A DNA stretch of 29,226 nucleotides from Trebonia sp035294225 (GCA_035294225.1 DATGLH010000149.1:1-29226); one strand, 5' to 3'. Positions 14,501 through 20,968 are shown, numbered from the stretch's first letter. Program-made: numbers and translations. The notes: generated by a model not told the origin, from the sequence alone.

Positions 14501-15129
14501 TGGCGCCGGTCCTGGGAACCTCGGACACCGTGCCGCTGCCGATGACCGGCAACCCGCCGTTCTGGGTGGTGCCGACGCAGACCTCGGGCGTCTCGGTCAC
14601 CCAGACGTCGACCGTGCCCGCCATGTTCGACATCTCGCCGTACGCGGGTGACCCGGACATCCCGAGCGTGAGCAGCGGCCCGGGAGCGCTCTGCGCCACC
14701 TCCGAGCAGGCAGCGGACAACCCCGCGGGCGGCGTGGTGACCCAGGGCATCTGGCTCGGCTGGCCGGCGGAGTGCGGCCCGTACCCGGCCACGGGCGCGC
14801 CGAAGGGGACGGCCACGATCTCGATGACCGCGCAGACCAAGGCGTTCGACCCGGCGGTCACGGCGCCGACGGGCGACCTGTGGCTGGCGGCCACGAACCC
14901 GGCCGTGCTGCCCAGCGCGACCAGCCCGGGAACGTTCGCCCCGGTCGCCGTCGCCCCGGGCAAGTCCGCGGTGGTCGACGTGTCGATCACGCCGTCGGCC
15001 AGCCCCGGCACGGTGGTCACGGGCACCCTGTACGTCGACGACTACACCGGCAATGTGCCGTCGTCCGGGCAGCTTTCCGGCGACGAACTGGCGGCACTGC
15101 CGTACGAGTACACCGTCGGCGCCGCGTAG
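11581..15129 (+). CDS. Large secreted serine protease, S8/S53 superfamily with sedolisin-type residues
   Basis: The 1182-residue protein starts at ATG 11581, with GAGGAG upstream. Residues 1-28 are a signal peptide; about 55-145 form an I9-like propeptide (PVIVILKNQP to VAAVVPDVTIQ). A low-complexity Gly/Thr/Ala/Pro linker follows, then the protease domain (about 210-535). Its subtilase-like landmarks are VKVAYIADGLDTG (D229), GVAPGASLVGLDVF and GGTSESSPFVAGAAALV (nucleophile S492). The subtilisin His position reads GQGIHV (Q282), and the oxyanion Asn is Asp (SSGDAG, D388). E271 and D275 in DEAFLDA instead match the Glu-Asp pair of sedolisins. The C-terminal 640 residues look like beta-sandwich domains, with no LPXTG anchor. 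It probably degrades external proteins. Substrate unknown. Confidence 0.85.
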   Translation: MGRRRIISALTVAAAVSVLVGGQSAAADASVAGPARQAGGSAAGSLTQAQAAALSQNVNQPVIVILKNQPSPAAAASLRKAAVAASQAPLLSELSQTHAAHVKRFQLVDSLAATVSAGERQRLAASPLVAAVVPDVTIQAGPADLAGTAAPAGTAAPAGSAGTAGSAAAPRTTTLKAHVIPGACAPRGRAQLAPEGLSLTSTASANPGQATARSLGITGAGVKVAYIADGLDTGNVNFIRKNGMSVFARQAGGDYQDFTGNGPGAPTSGDEAFLDANTIAGQGIHVYNVNGFAAQSYPAPCDIKIEGVAPGASLVGLDVFAEDANDQLDTTTSNFLQAINYAVETDHVNVINESFGGNPLPDTALDAIKQFNDAAVRAGVVVSVSSGDAGTTNTIGSPATDPNVISVGASTQFQAYAQTNYAAARYFATSGWLSDNISSLSSAGFEQSGGTVDLVAPGDISFSSCSTNLARYTGCTDFAGKADGLEEAGGTSESSPFVAGAAALVIQAYRKAHHGATPAPALVKQILLSTATDLGAPAEEQGAGLLNSYKAVELAESVGNAAHVGATLLASAGQLTAAGAPGSAESWDVTITNTGSRSQAVRLGGRALGPDRDVQAGSVTLNDKTSSQFVNFSGVPNNYAVFRFTVPPAQSRLDASIAYPASAGAFTSSDLNARVRLILIDPRGRLAAHSLPQGVGNYGNVDVRAPVAGRWTGVVFGVVARDGGTNGRIPWRVATQRFTPFASVSPSGFTLAPGESRTVTVSARTPGAPGDEAGSIVVSSSPGGTTSIPVTLRSEVEVADGGAFSGVLTGGNGRPPYEGQVEYYQFSVPGGTAGIAASLSLANDPADPVGAYLVAPDGETLGYGQNATASGAVSTRLTAYTHDPVAGTWTLIVDFAEPVAGNEVSDPFTGHIQFTSGVTAVATGTGAGSLPDSASATLTQGTAYTIPVKVTNNGIATEDVFVDARLNQVTTLTLAPVLGTSDTVPLPMTGNPPFWVVPTQTSGVSVTQTSTVPAMFDISPYAGDPDIPSVSSGPGALCATSEQAADNPAGGVVTQGIWLGWPAECGPYPATGAPKGTATISMTAQTKAFDPAVTAPTGDLWLAATNPAVLPSATSPGTFAPVAVAPGKSAVVDVSITPSASPGTVVTGTLYVDDYTGNVPSSGQLSGDELAALPYEYTVGAA
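12014..12078. repeat. In-frame 18-bp tandem repeat in the protease linker
   Basis: GCGGGGACCGCCGCGCCC is repeated with a period of 18 bp, then decays into GGGAGCGCCGGGACC-type copies. It encodes a GTAAPA-type linker between propeptide and protease domain. The period keeps the reading frame. Confidence 0.85.
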
Positions 15130-15160
15130 CCGCGCCAGGCCCGCCCGCGACCGCGGAACC

Positions 15161-15192
15161 GCCCGCCCGCGACCGCGCGGGCGGGCGCCTTT
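15161..15192 (+). terminator. Terminator hairpin of the protease gene
   Basis: An 11-bp perfect GC stem (GCCCGCCCGCG at 15161-15171, complement at 15176-15186) has a 4-nt loop and is followed by GCCTTT. It lies 32 nt after the stop codon, between two convergent genes. A second copy of the left arm lies at 15139-15151. Confidence 0.75.
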
Positions 15193-15248
15193 CCACGGCG
15201 ATCACGCCGAGTGCGGCCAGGCGCAGCGAGCCGTTCGCCGGGCAGAGC

Positions 15249-16577
15249 CTAGCCGGCGTTCGCGTTCCCGGGCGGCGCCGTCTGCAGCGGCGCCCTGGCC
15301 GTGTCGGGCGGCAGCGTCGCCGGGTTGACGAACGTGCTGCCGTCCGGCCCGGCGACCACGGCCTCATGCAGCGCGCTGCCCTTCAGGTACTGCGGCCAGC
15401 TCAGGAACCACATGGTCCAGCCGTTGTCCCAGGTGCCTTTTTGCGGGCTGCCCGTGATCGTGATCGGGTCGCCGGGCACCGCCATGTTGTAATAGATCTC
15501 CGCGTGGGCGGGGGACAGGTTCACGCAGCCGTGGCTCACGTTCTCGAAGCCCTGCTCGCCGACCGACCAGTAGGCGTCGTGGTAGTAGTCGCCGCTCCAG
15601 GTGAAGCGCACCGAGTACGGGACCATCAGGTCGTAGCCGGGGCCTTTCATCTCCACCGGGTTGGCTTTCTCGATCGTCAGGTAGCTGCCGTTCGGCGTGT
15701 CGTCGCCCGGCCGGCCCGTGCTGATCGGCCAGTCGTAGGTGAGCTTGCCGTTCACGTAGATCTGCGTGGAGTGGGTCCGCGTGCTGCCGATCGCGATCAC
15801 CGACCGGCCGATGGTGAACTCTTGCGTCAGCGTGTGGGTCCCGTACACGCCGGGCGCGCCCTCGACGCCGTCGAGGTGCCCGGTGAAGCTCACCGTCGTG
15901 CCCGCCGGCCAGTAGTCGCGCGGCCGGAAGTAGGCGCAGGTGGGGGCCATGCCGCAGGAGTCGTCCCAGTACCACGCGCCGATCACCGGCTTGGACGTCG
16001 TGACCTGCAGCGCCCGTTCGACCGCGGCCCGGTTCGTGATCCGGTGGCTGAAGTACAAGATGATCGGCATGCCGACGCCGTACGTCTGCTGGTACCCCTC
16101 GATGATCTCGGTCCTGAACGTCGAGGACGGCGTGAGCGTGCGGAACGTGCTCGTCTTGGTGGTCGCGGCGCCGCCGCCCGCGACCGCGGTCGCGGTCACC
16201 GTGTACGACGTCGACACGTTGAGCGCCCAGGTGCTGTGCCAGGCGGTGCGGTCTGCCGAGTAGCTGCCCGCGACCGGCTCCCCTGAGGCGCGCACCGTGA
16301 CGTCTGTCAGCTTGCCGCCGGACGCGGTGACCGTGATGCCCTTCGACGGGTCGGCGTTGCCCGCGCCGTTCGCCGGCGTGATCGTCACCGCGGGCCCGGC
16401 CGCGCCCGCCGGGGCCGAGGCGCCGCCCGCCGCTGCCCCGCCCGCCGCTGCCCCGACCGCCGCGGACGTGCCGTTTCCCGCGGGCTTGACCGTGGTCGTC
16501 CCGCTGCCCGTGCATCCCGCCACCGCCAGCCCGAGGGCAGCGACAGCGGCGATTCCCGTCAGCCTGATGCCCCTCAT
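15249..16577 (-). CDS. Lipoprotein L,D-transpeptidase (YkuD domain)
   Basis: L,D-transpeptidases form 3-3 cross-links in peptidoglycan. The 442-residue protein begins with a lipoprotein signal (MRGIRLTG, then AALGLAVAGC, lipidated Cys22), followed by an Ala/Gly/Pro-rich linker (about 25-70) and Ig-like domains of the kind found in mycobacterial Ldt proteins (VTITPANGAGNADPSKGITV onward). The catalytic YkuD domain (about 240-380) has HSTQIYVNGKLTYDWPISTG, TPNGSY and the active-site motif VSHGCVNLSPAHAE with His349 and Cys351. The C-terminal tail is typical of the LdtMt2-like class. The frame continues upstream to 17810, but Met 16577 directly precedes the signal peptide. It diverges from the ECF sigma gene across 117 bp. 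Confidence 0.93.
   Translation of the reverse strand: MRGIRLTGIAAVAALGLAVAGCTGSGTTTVKPAGNGTSAAVGAAAGGAAAGGASAPAGAAGPAVTITPANGAGNADPSKGITVTASGGKLTDVTVRASGEPVAGSYSADRTAWHSTWALNVSTSYTVTATAVAGGGAATTKTSTFRTLTPSSTFRTEIIEGYQQTYGVGMPIILYFSHRITNRAAVERALQVTTSKPVIGAWYWDDSCGMAPTCAYFRPRDYWPAGTTVSFTGHLDGVEGAPGVYGTHTLTQEFTIGRSVIAIGSTRTHSTQIYVNGKLTYDWPISTGRPGDDTPNGSYLTIEKANPVEMKGPGYDLMVPYSVRFTWSGDYYHDAYWSVGEQGFENVSHGCVNLSPAHAEIYYNMAVPGDPITITGSPQKGTWDNGWTMWFLSWPQYLKGSALHEAVVAGPDGSTFVNPATLPPDTARAPLQTAPPGNANAG
16421..16452. repeat. In-frame 15-bp tandem repeat in the L,D-transpeptidase linker
   Basis: GCCGCCCGCCGCTGCCCC-like sequence repeats with a period of 15 bp (CCCGCCGCTGCCCCG at 16426 and 16441). On the minus strand it encodes an AAGGA-type linker after the lipobox. 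The period preserves the frame. Confidence 0.75.
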
Positions 16578-16694
16578 GCCAGAACCATTCCCTGCATCGC
16601 GCGTCTCGCAACGCCGCCGTGGCGGCGGACATTCCGCGCTCAACCCGTCGGTGTCCGCCGGTGTCACAGTGGCCCGCCGCGGTCCGTCAAGGGT

Positions 16695-17687
16695 ATGACG
16701 GACTCGACAGGGACGGCGGCGATGAACGACGACTGGCTGGCGGGGCGGTTCGAGGCGAACCGCGGGCGGCTGCGGGCGATGGCCTACCGGATGCTCGGCT
16801 CGGCGGGCGACGCGGAGGACGCGGTCCAGGAGGCGTGGATCCGCGTCGCCGGGGCGGGCGCGGACGGCGTGGCGAACCTCGACGGATGGTTCACCACGAT
16901 CGCGGCCCGGGTGTGCCTGGACATGCTGCGGTCGCGTAAGTCGCGGCGCGAGGAGCCCGCCGGGGCGGACTTCGCCGCGGACCGCGGCACCGCCGGGGGC
17001 AGCGGCACCGCCGGGGGCAGCGGCAGCGCGCCGGAGGGGCCGGAGCAGGAGGCGCTGCTCGCGGACTCGGTCGGGCTCGCGCTGTTGGTGGTGCTCGACA
17101 CGCTGACGCCGGCCGAACGGGTGGCGTTCGTGCTGCACGACATGTTCGGCGTGCCGTTCACCGAGATCGCGGAGGTCACCGGGCGCTCCGCGGACGCGGC
17201 CAGGCAGCTCGCCAGCCGTGCCCGCCGGCGGGTGCACGGCGGTGACGGCGGGCGCGGGATGCCGGGCGGCAGCACGGTTTCCGGCCAGCGGCTGAGCAGG
17301 CAGCGGCTGAGCAGGCAGCGGCTGAGCAGGCAGCGGGCGCTGGCCGAGGCGTTCCTCGCCGCCTCCCGGGCCGGCGACCTGCAGGGGCTGCTCGCGGTGC
17401 TCGACCCCGACGTGGTGCTGCGCGCGGACGGGGCTACGGTGCCGTCCGGCGTTCCCGCGACGCTGCGCGGCGCAGCCGCGGTCGCCCGCGGGGCGCGGGC
17501 CGCCGCCGGACGGTCCCGCCAGTCCGCCGTGGCGCTGGTCAACGGGGTGCCGGGGATCGTGTACGGGCCGCACGGCCGGCTGGCCGTCGTGCTGGCCTTC
17601 ACGTTCGGGGAGGACAAGATCACGAGCATCGAGGTGATCGGGGAACCGGCCCGGCTGGCCGTGCTGGACCTGGCCGTTCCCGCCTAG
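16695..17687 (+). CDS. ECF RNA polymerase sigma factor, SigJ-like, with SnoaL-like C-terminal domain
   Basis: The 330-residue protein has sigma region 2 (about 15-85: RLRAMAYRMLGSAGDAEDAV, then VQEAWIRVA and LDGWFTTIAARVCLDMLRSR) and region 4 (about 125-180: LDTLTPAERVAFVLHDMFGV, then FTEIAEVTGRSADAARQLAS). A C-terminal SnoaL/NTF2-like domain follows (about 210-325: RALAEAFLAASRAGDLQGLL, ending IEVIGEPARLAVLDL). In this ECF class the fused domain modulates activity in place of a separate anti-sigma factor. Two in-frame tandem repeats lengthen the linkers. The Met at 16695 has AAGGG only 1 nt away, so the in-frame Met at 16722 (MNDDWLAGRF) may be the real start. The divergent L,D-transpeptidase gene is a plausible target. 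Confidence 0.9.
   Translation: MTDSTGTAAMNDDWLAGRFEANRGRLRAMAYRMLGSAGDAEDAVQEAWIRVAGAGADGVANLDGWFTTIAARVCLDMLRSRKSRREEPAGADFAADRGTAGGSGTAGGSGSAPEGPEQEALLADSVGLALLVVLDTLTPAERVAFVLHDMFGVPFTEIAEVTGRSADAARQLASRARRRVHGGDGGRGMPGGSTVSGQRLSRQRLSRQRLSRQRALAEAFLAASRAGDLQGLLAVLDPDVVLRADGATVPSGVPATLRGAAAVARGARAAAGRSRQSAVALVNGVPGIVYGPHGRLAVVLAFTFGEDKITSIEVIGEPARLAVLDLAVPA
16986..17021. repeat. 18-bp in-frame tandem repeat, two copies, in the sigma factor inter-domain linker
   Basis: GGCACCGCCGGGGGCAGC occurs at 16986 and 17004 and decays after that. It encodes a flexible Gly/Thr/Ala/Ser linker between sigma regions 2 and 4. Confidence 0.92.
17286..17336. repeat. 15-bp in-frame tandem repeat, 3.4 copies, between sigma region 4 and the SnoaL-like domain
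   Basis: CAGCGGCTGAGCAGG occurs at 17286, 17301 and 17316, followed by a partial copy. It encodes repeated QRLSR pentads just before the SnoaL-like domain. The copies are identical, which suggests recent expansion. Confidence 0.95.
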
Positions 17688-17818
17688 GTCCGCCCACAGG
17701 GCTGCCGGGGTCCGCTCGGAGGCCGCGCGGTTTTGCCCCGGGTCCGCGCGGGCCCAGGGCCTCAGCAGGCGGCGCAGCAGCTCCTCCACCGCTGCGCGGC
17801 CCTCCGCCATGGCCGCTT

Positions 17819-17887
17819 CCAGGTCCCCGGCGCGGGCGCTTCCGGGTCCCCGGCGCGGCCGCTTCCGGGTCCCCGGCGCGGGCGATG
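17819..17887. repeat. 23-bp tandem repeat, three copies
   Basis: GTCCCCGGCGCGG recurs at 17823, 17846 and 17869 within a 23-bp unit (TTCCGGGTCCCCGGCGCGGC plus 3 nt). The period is not a multiple of three. Confidence 0.92.
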
Positions 17888-18122
17888 ACCACGGCCATCT
17901 CGTCCAGCGCGCCGAGGATCCTGGCGCGAACGCGTCGACCGGCCCGGGCGCGAGGCGCCCGGAGCCCGAGAGCGCCTGCAGCAGCGCGCGGGCCGCCTTC
18001 GGCCCGGCCGACCTGTCGGCGGCCGGGCCTGGGCTGCGCGCCCTTTCCGTACCGACGCTGTTCGTCCGGGGACGGGGACGCGGCGTTCGGCGTCAAGTGG
18101 GCATACCGGCTACGCCACATGG

Positions 18123-18167
18123 TTCCCGGCGCGCGTGACGTCTCGAGATCCCCGGCGCGCGTGACGT
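18123..18167. repeat. Direct repeat, two copies, period 28 bp
   Basis: CCCGGCGCGCGTGACGT occurs twice in this stretch, each copy preceded by a TTCC- or ATCC-type variant, near the 3' end of the epimerase gene. It is related to the 23-bp repeat core CCCCGGCGCG about 250 bp away. Confidence 0.8.
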
Positions 18168-18279
18168 GATCGAGGTCGGGGGAGCCAGGGCGTTCTTCCC
18201 CGAAGAGCGGCCCGGCGGCCTCGTCCCGCACCTGCGCGGCCACTGGGCCGGTGAACGGGGCGGTGAGCGCCGCTGCCGC

Positions 18280-19221
18280 TCAGTCCCCGAAGACCTCCTC
18301 CTGGAACCACTTCCAGGTCCGGGGAATCCCGACTTCGCGGGTGACTGTGGGCGCGTAGCCGAGCATTTCCTTCGCCAGCTCGTAGGAAGCGAAGTTGCGG
18401 CCCACCTCGCCGGCCCGCTTGGGCCGGTACTCGATCGGGTGGTCAGGCGCGCCCGCCGCCCTCCGGCACAGGTCAGCCAGCTCGGCGACGGTCGTCTCCA
18501 CGCCCGACGCGGCGTGCAGCACCGTGCCGCCCGGGACGTCCTTCTCCAGCGCGAGTTGGAGGGCGCTGGCGATGTCGTCCACGTGTACGTAGTCGCGGGA
18601 CGCCGACCCGTCACCGTAGATGACCATCGGCGCGCCGGAGTGGATCGAGCTGAAGAAGGCGTTGATGACGCCGCGCTTGCGCGAACTCCACGGACCGTAC
18701 ACGTTGCCGAACCTGATGGCCACGGTACGGATGCCGTAGGTCTTGGCGAAGGCGTGCGCGTATCCCTCGCCGGCCAGCTTGCTCGCCCCGTACGGGGAGA
18801 TGGGCTTGGGCAGCGACTGCTCGTTGACGGGCGGCGTGGCGTCACCGATGAGCGCGCCTCCGGTGGAGGCCTGCACGACGCGCTCGATACCCGCCCGCCG
18901 CGCGGCGTCCAGCACGCGGAACGTGCCGAGCGCGTTCACCTCGAAGTTCGTGACGGGATCCTGCACCGAACCGATCACCGACCCCGCGGCGGCCAGGTGG
19001 ATGACCGCCCGCATGCCCTCCAGCGCGTCGTCCAGCGCGCCGGCGTCGCGGATGTCGCCCTTGACCAGTTCGGCGTCCACGCCTGCCAGGTGCGCGGCGT
19101 CCCCTGTGGTGAGGTTGTCGAGCACGCGGACCCGGTACCCGCTCGCTACCAGGCGCCGGACCAACGTCGCGCCCACGAAACCGGCGCCGCCGGTGACCAG
19201 GATTCCTTCGGAAGCACTCAC
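18280..19221 (-). CDS. NAD-dependent epimerase/dehydratase (UDP-glucose 4-epimerase-like)
   Basis: This 313-residue extended SDR protein has the NAD-binding motif ILVTGGAGFVGATLVRRL near residue 7, VLDNLTTGDAAHL, KGDIRDAGAL, VIHLAAAGSVIGSVQDP, the active-site YGASK (Tyr144, Lys148) in ISPYGASKLAGEGY, RFGNVYGPWSS, and VIYGDGSASRDYVHVDDIA, ending PRTWKWFQEEVFGD. That is the GalE/RmlB-like layout of enzymes acting on nucleotide sugars, probably for cell-wall or exopolysaccharide synthesis; the exact substrate cannot be read. GTG 19221 is chosen because the Rossmann motif begins at once after it and a -10-like TACACT ends 9 nt upstream, with no Shine-Dalgarno (leaderless type). Confidence 0.9.
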   Translation of the reverse strand: MSASEGILVTGGAGFVGATLVRRLVASGYRVRVLDNLTTGDAAHLAGVDAELVKGDIRDAGALDDALEGMRAVIHLAAAGSVIGSVQDPVTNFEVNALGTFRVLDAARRAGIERVVQASTGGALIGDATPPVNEQSLPKPISPYGASKLAGEGYAHAFAKTYGIRTVAIRFGNVYGPWSSRKRGVINAFFSSIHSGAPMVIYGDGSASRDYVHVDDIASALQLALEKDVPGGTVLHAASGVETTVAELADLCRRAAGAPDHPIEYRPKRAGEVGRNFASYELAKEMLGYAPTVTREVGIPRTWKWFQEEVFGD

Positions 19222-19276
19222 AGAAGGGGGAGTGTACCCGGTAGACAACTGCCACACTCCGTGAACGGCCAGGACC

Positions 19277-19318
19277 GCGCGCTCCGCCCTGCGCGCTCCG
19301 CCCTGCGCGCTCCGCGCC
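19277..19318. repeat. 14-bp GC-rich tandem repeat
   Basis: GCGCGCTCCGCCCT occurs at 19277 and 19291, with a partial third copy at 19305. A second 14-bp repeat (CGCCCCGCCTGGCA, two copies) follows at about 19336-19363. Confidence 0.9.
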
Positions 19319-19389
19319 CGCGCGCGCCCCGCGCGCCCCGCCTGGCACGCCCCGCCTGGCACGCCAGTCACTCACGCTGACTGATTTTT

Positions 19390-19461
19390 CACTTCGCACA
19401 CCTGGCGACCACTTTGTTGCCCGAAATATCCCATTTGTCGGTGCGGAAAGTGTGCGAAGTG
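19390..19461. repeat. 72-bp palindromic element with perfect 12-bp terminal inverted repeats
   Basis: CACTTCGCACAC (19390-19401) returns exactly as GTGTGCGAAGTG (19450-19461). The 48 bp between contain an AT-rich core (CCGAAATATCCCATTTGTCGG) with partial symmetry of its own. It is distinctly less GC-rich than its flanks and encodes nothing obvious. It resembles a small interspersed palindromic or MITE-like repeat, or an operator region. No transposase is nearby. Confidence 0.75.
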
Positions 19462-19482
19462 GGATTGAGAACGGTCCTGAGG

Positions 19483-19530
19483 CGCGCGGTGCCATGCCGG
19501 GGTGGGCGCGCGGTGCCATGCCGGGGTGGG
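19483..19530. repeat. 24-bp direct tandem duplication
   Basis: CGCGCGGTGCCATGCCGGGG plus TGGG is present at 19483-19506 and again, identical, at 19507-19530. Confidence 0.92.
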
Positions 19531-20142
19531 CGGGTGCGCGGCGGCCCGGCGCCCGCGGCCGCCCGGTGACGCTAACGGTTCGCCGGGGAGCCGACGGAGC
19601 CGACGCCGAGCACGCCGGCACCTGATTGCCCGACGCATTTCCGGGATAGCCGGAATGCTTTGCGAGTGTGCAATGAGAAACACGCGCGCATTCTCCCGTG
19701 TTCATGGAGTAACGCGGCGTGCGTGCTCTCTCGTTGCCGGAGACCCGCACAGCGTTCGTCACACGTGTATCACGCGTATCGTCGTCAACGCCAATCACAG
19801 TACGATAACGACGTTATGCGCGCTTTTCGGTATAACGGCTAAACACGCTGCGTAGCGGGTTGCTGTGACGTTTCCCACACGTGTCCAGCGGGTGTCCGGG
19901 TCCGCCGTTGCCCGGCTGCGACATCGTTGACATGCCCTCTGAACTGCGAAGTTGCCACTATTGACACAAAGCGCAAAGCGCAAAAGACAGGTGCGGAATG
20001 CCAGTTATCCACCCGTGATCTGCGGTGCAAGGCAAAGCCGGGAATGGCTGCCTGCGAGACAGGGGTGGTCGCGGGATGGTACGCAAGTACAGCGGCGAGT
20101 TGAGGGAAAGCCGTACGCAAGACAATGAGGGAAAGGGAAAGA

Positions 20143-20220
20143 ATGATGGCGATCAAGCTTCCGGGACGGGAGTCGTGTACCTATGGCCGGGCCCATGCCT
20201 GGCGAGCCGGAGGCGCCTAA
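20143..20220 (+). CDS. Short upstream ORF (25 residues) coupled to the NlpC/P60 gene
   Basis: A purine-rich ribosome site (GAGGGAAAGGGAAAG, 20127-20141) directly precedes tandem ATGs at 20143 and 20146. The encoded peptide is MMAIKLPGRESC followed by TYGRAHAWRAGGA, ending at TAA 20218-20220, just 2 nt before the ATG of the NlpC/P60 hydrolase. The GGAGG used by the downstream start lies within the last codons of this ORF. That arrangement is typical of translational coupling or of a regulatory leader peptide. It has no hydrophobic segment and no amino-acid run that would mark an attenuator. It is too short for standard gene callers. Confidence 0.55.
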   Translation: MMAIKLPGRESCTYGRAHAWRAGGA

Positions 20221-20222
20221 GG

Positions 20223-20759
20223 ATGCGGCACAAATGGCTGGCTCAGGCGGCGCTAACGGCGATAGCGGTCAGCGTTCCCATGGCGGGCGTCGCGCAGGCG
20301 GCGCCGCTGTCCGGCAGCCAGCAGAAGGCAGTCGCCGGCAAGGCCCAGAAGGCCCGGGAGAAGGCGGCGGGCAACCGCCGCTATGAGTCCTTCGATCAGC
20401 GAGCGGCGACGTACGTGAAGAGCCTGGAAGGCATACCGTACGTCTACGGGGGGACATCGACGTCCGGCTTCGACTGCTCAGGGCTCACCCAGTACGTCTA
20501 CCGCCACTTCGGCAAGCGCATCCAGCGGACGGCCGAAGAACAGTTCCGCCAGTTCCGGCGCATAAGCAAGGCCCGCGCCTGGGGCGGTGACCTGGTGTTC
20601 TTCCACGTATCGAGCGACCCCAACAGCTACGTGTACCACGTGGGCGTCTATGAGGGCGGCAACGACATGGTTGCCGCGACCACATACGGCGGCGGGGTGG
20701 AGTGGCAGTCGTTCTCCTGGGCCGGTGACACCGTCACCTTCGGCACCATCACTCACTGA
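20223..20759 (+). CDS. Exported NlpC/P60 family peptidoglycan hydrolase
   Basis: The 178-residue protein starts at ATG 20223, with GGAGG about 11 nt upstream. The first 26 residues are a signal peptide (MRHKWLAQAALTAIAVSVPM, cleaved after VAQA). A short basic helical stretch precedes the NlpC/P60 domain (about 60-178), which has YVKSLEGIPYVYGGTSTSG, the catalytic cysteine C85 in GFDCSGLTQYVY, WGGDLVFFH and the catalytic histidine H139 in YVYHVGVYEGGNDM. Such enzymes cut D-Glu-DAP type bonds in cell-wall peptides. A longer frame runs back to 20025, but it has no signals and would bury the signal peptide. It is preceded by a coupled 25-codon ORF and followed by a large hairpin. Confidence 0.92.
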   Translation: MRHKWLAQAALTAIAVSVPMAGVAQAAPLSGSQQKAVAGKAQKAREKAAGNRRYESFDQRAATYVKSLEGIPYVYGGTSTSGFDCSGLTQYVYRHFGKRIQRTAEEQFRQFRRISKARAWGGDLVFFHVSSDPNSYVYHVGVYEGGNDMVAATTYGGGVEWQSFSWAGDTVTFGTITH

Positions 20760-20848
20760 TAACAGCAAGAGGCGGCCGGCAACAGCCGGCAACGACCTAC
20801 AGCGGCAGGCGGCCGCCGGACGGCCGTCAGCGAGTGGCACAAGAACCC

Positions 20849-20907
20849 CATCCCGGACGGGCGGCGGGCCGCGGGCGCCGCGCGGGCGCCGCCGCCCGTC
20901 CGGGATG
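20849..20907 (+). terminator. Large perfect hairpin between nlpC/P60 and paaX
   Basis: CATCCCGGACGGGCGGCG (20849-20866) pairs exactly with 20890-20907 (18 bp, 19 with the adjoining G-C pair); the GC-rich loop can fold further. There is no T-tract. It separates the NlpC/P60 gene from paaX and is the probable terminator. Confidence 0.75.
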
Positions 20908-20968
20908 AACTCGTCCGGCATGAAGGAGCGAAGTATGCTACTTATTCATGTCGCAGGAGAAGCGCTAA

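Larger units (their letters stand above)
17688..18279 (-). pseudogene. Degenerate minus-strand gene remnant interrupted by tandem repeats
   Basis: No intact gene is evident in these 592 bp. On the minus strand two frames look like parts of one helical protein: one runs ILGALDEMAVVIARAGD (near 17930-17875), the other starts LEAAMAEGRAAVEELLRRLL and ends at LWADL (17825-17690). They are separated by three copies of a 23-bp repeat (17819-17887). Removing two copies (46 bp) would join them in frame. A further RAGDLE-type duplicate lies near 18125-18170. No family is recognised. It could also be coincidence in GC-rich DNA. Confidence 0.3.
19222..20142. other. Long repeat-rich intergenic region without a convincing gene
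   Basis: This 921-bp region holds 14-bp GC-rich tandem repeats next to the epimerase (19277-19318 and 19334-19363), a 72-bp palindromic element (19390-19461), a 24-bp duplication (19483-19530) and an AT-richer tract (19620-20000) that probably contains the promoter of the NlpC/P60 unit; TTGACA boxes occur near 19928 and 19958. Downstream, several small hairpins (for example GTACGCAAGTAC near 20079-20090, with a GCAA loop) precede the short ORF at 20143. Small frames on both strands lack start signals. No tRNA or recognised riboswitch was found. Confidence 0.5.

Noticed and set aside
15249..17810. A single 853-codon minus-strand frame covering the L,D-transpeptidase and the sigma factor region
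   Set aside because: The upstream half is the antisense of the sigma factor gene; the lipoprotein signal at 16577 marks the true start.
19334..19530. A CRISPR array suggested by repeated GC-rich units
   Set aside because: Units are directly abutting tandem duplications of different lengths without unique spacers, and there are no cas genes.
19980..20142. A ydaO-type (c-di-AMP) or GEMM (c-di-GMP) riboswitch before the NlpC/P60 gene
   Set aside because: Such riboswitches often precede cell-wall hydrolase genes, and small hairpins are present, but I cannot match the conserved core sequences of either class.
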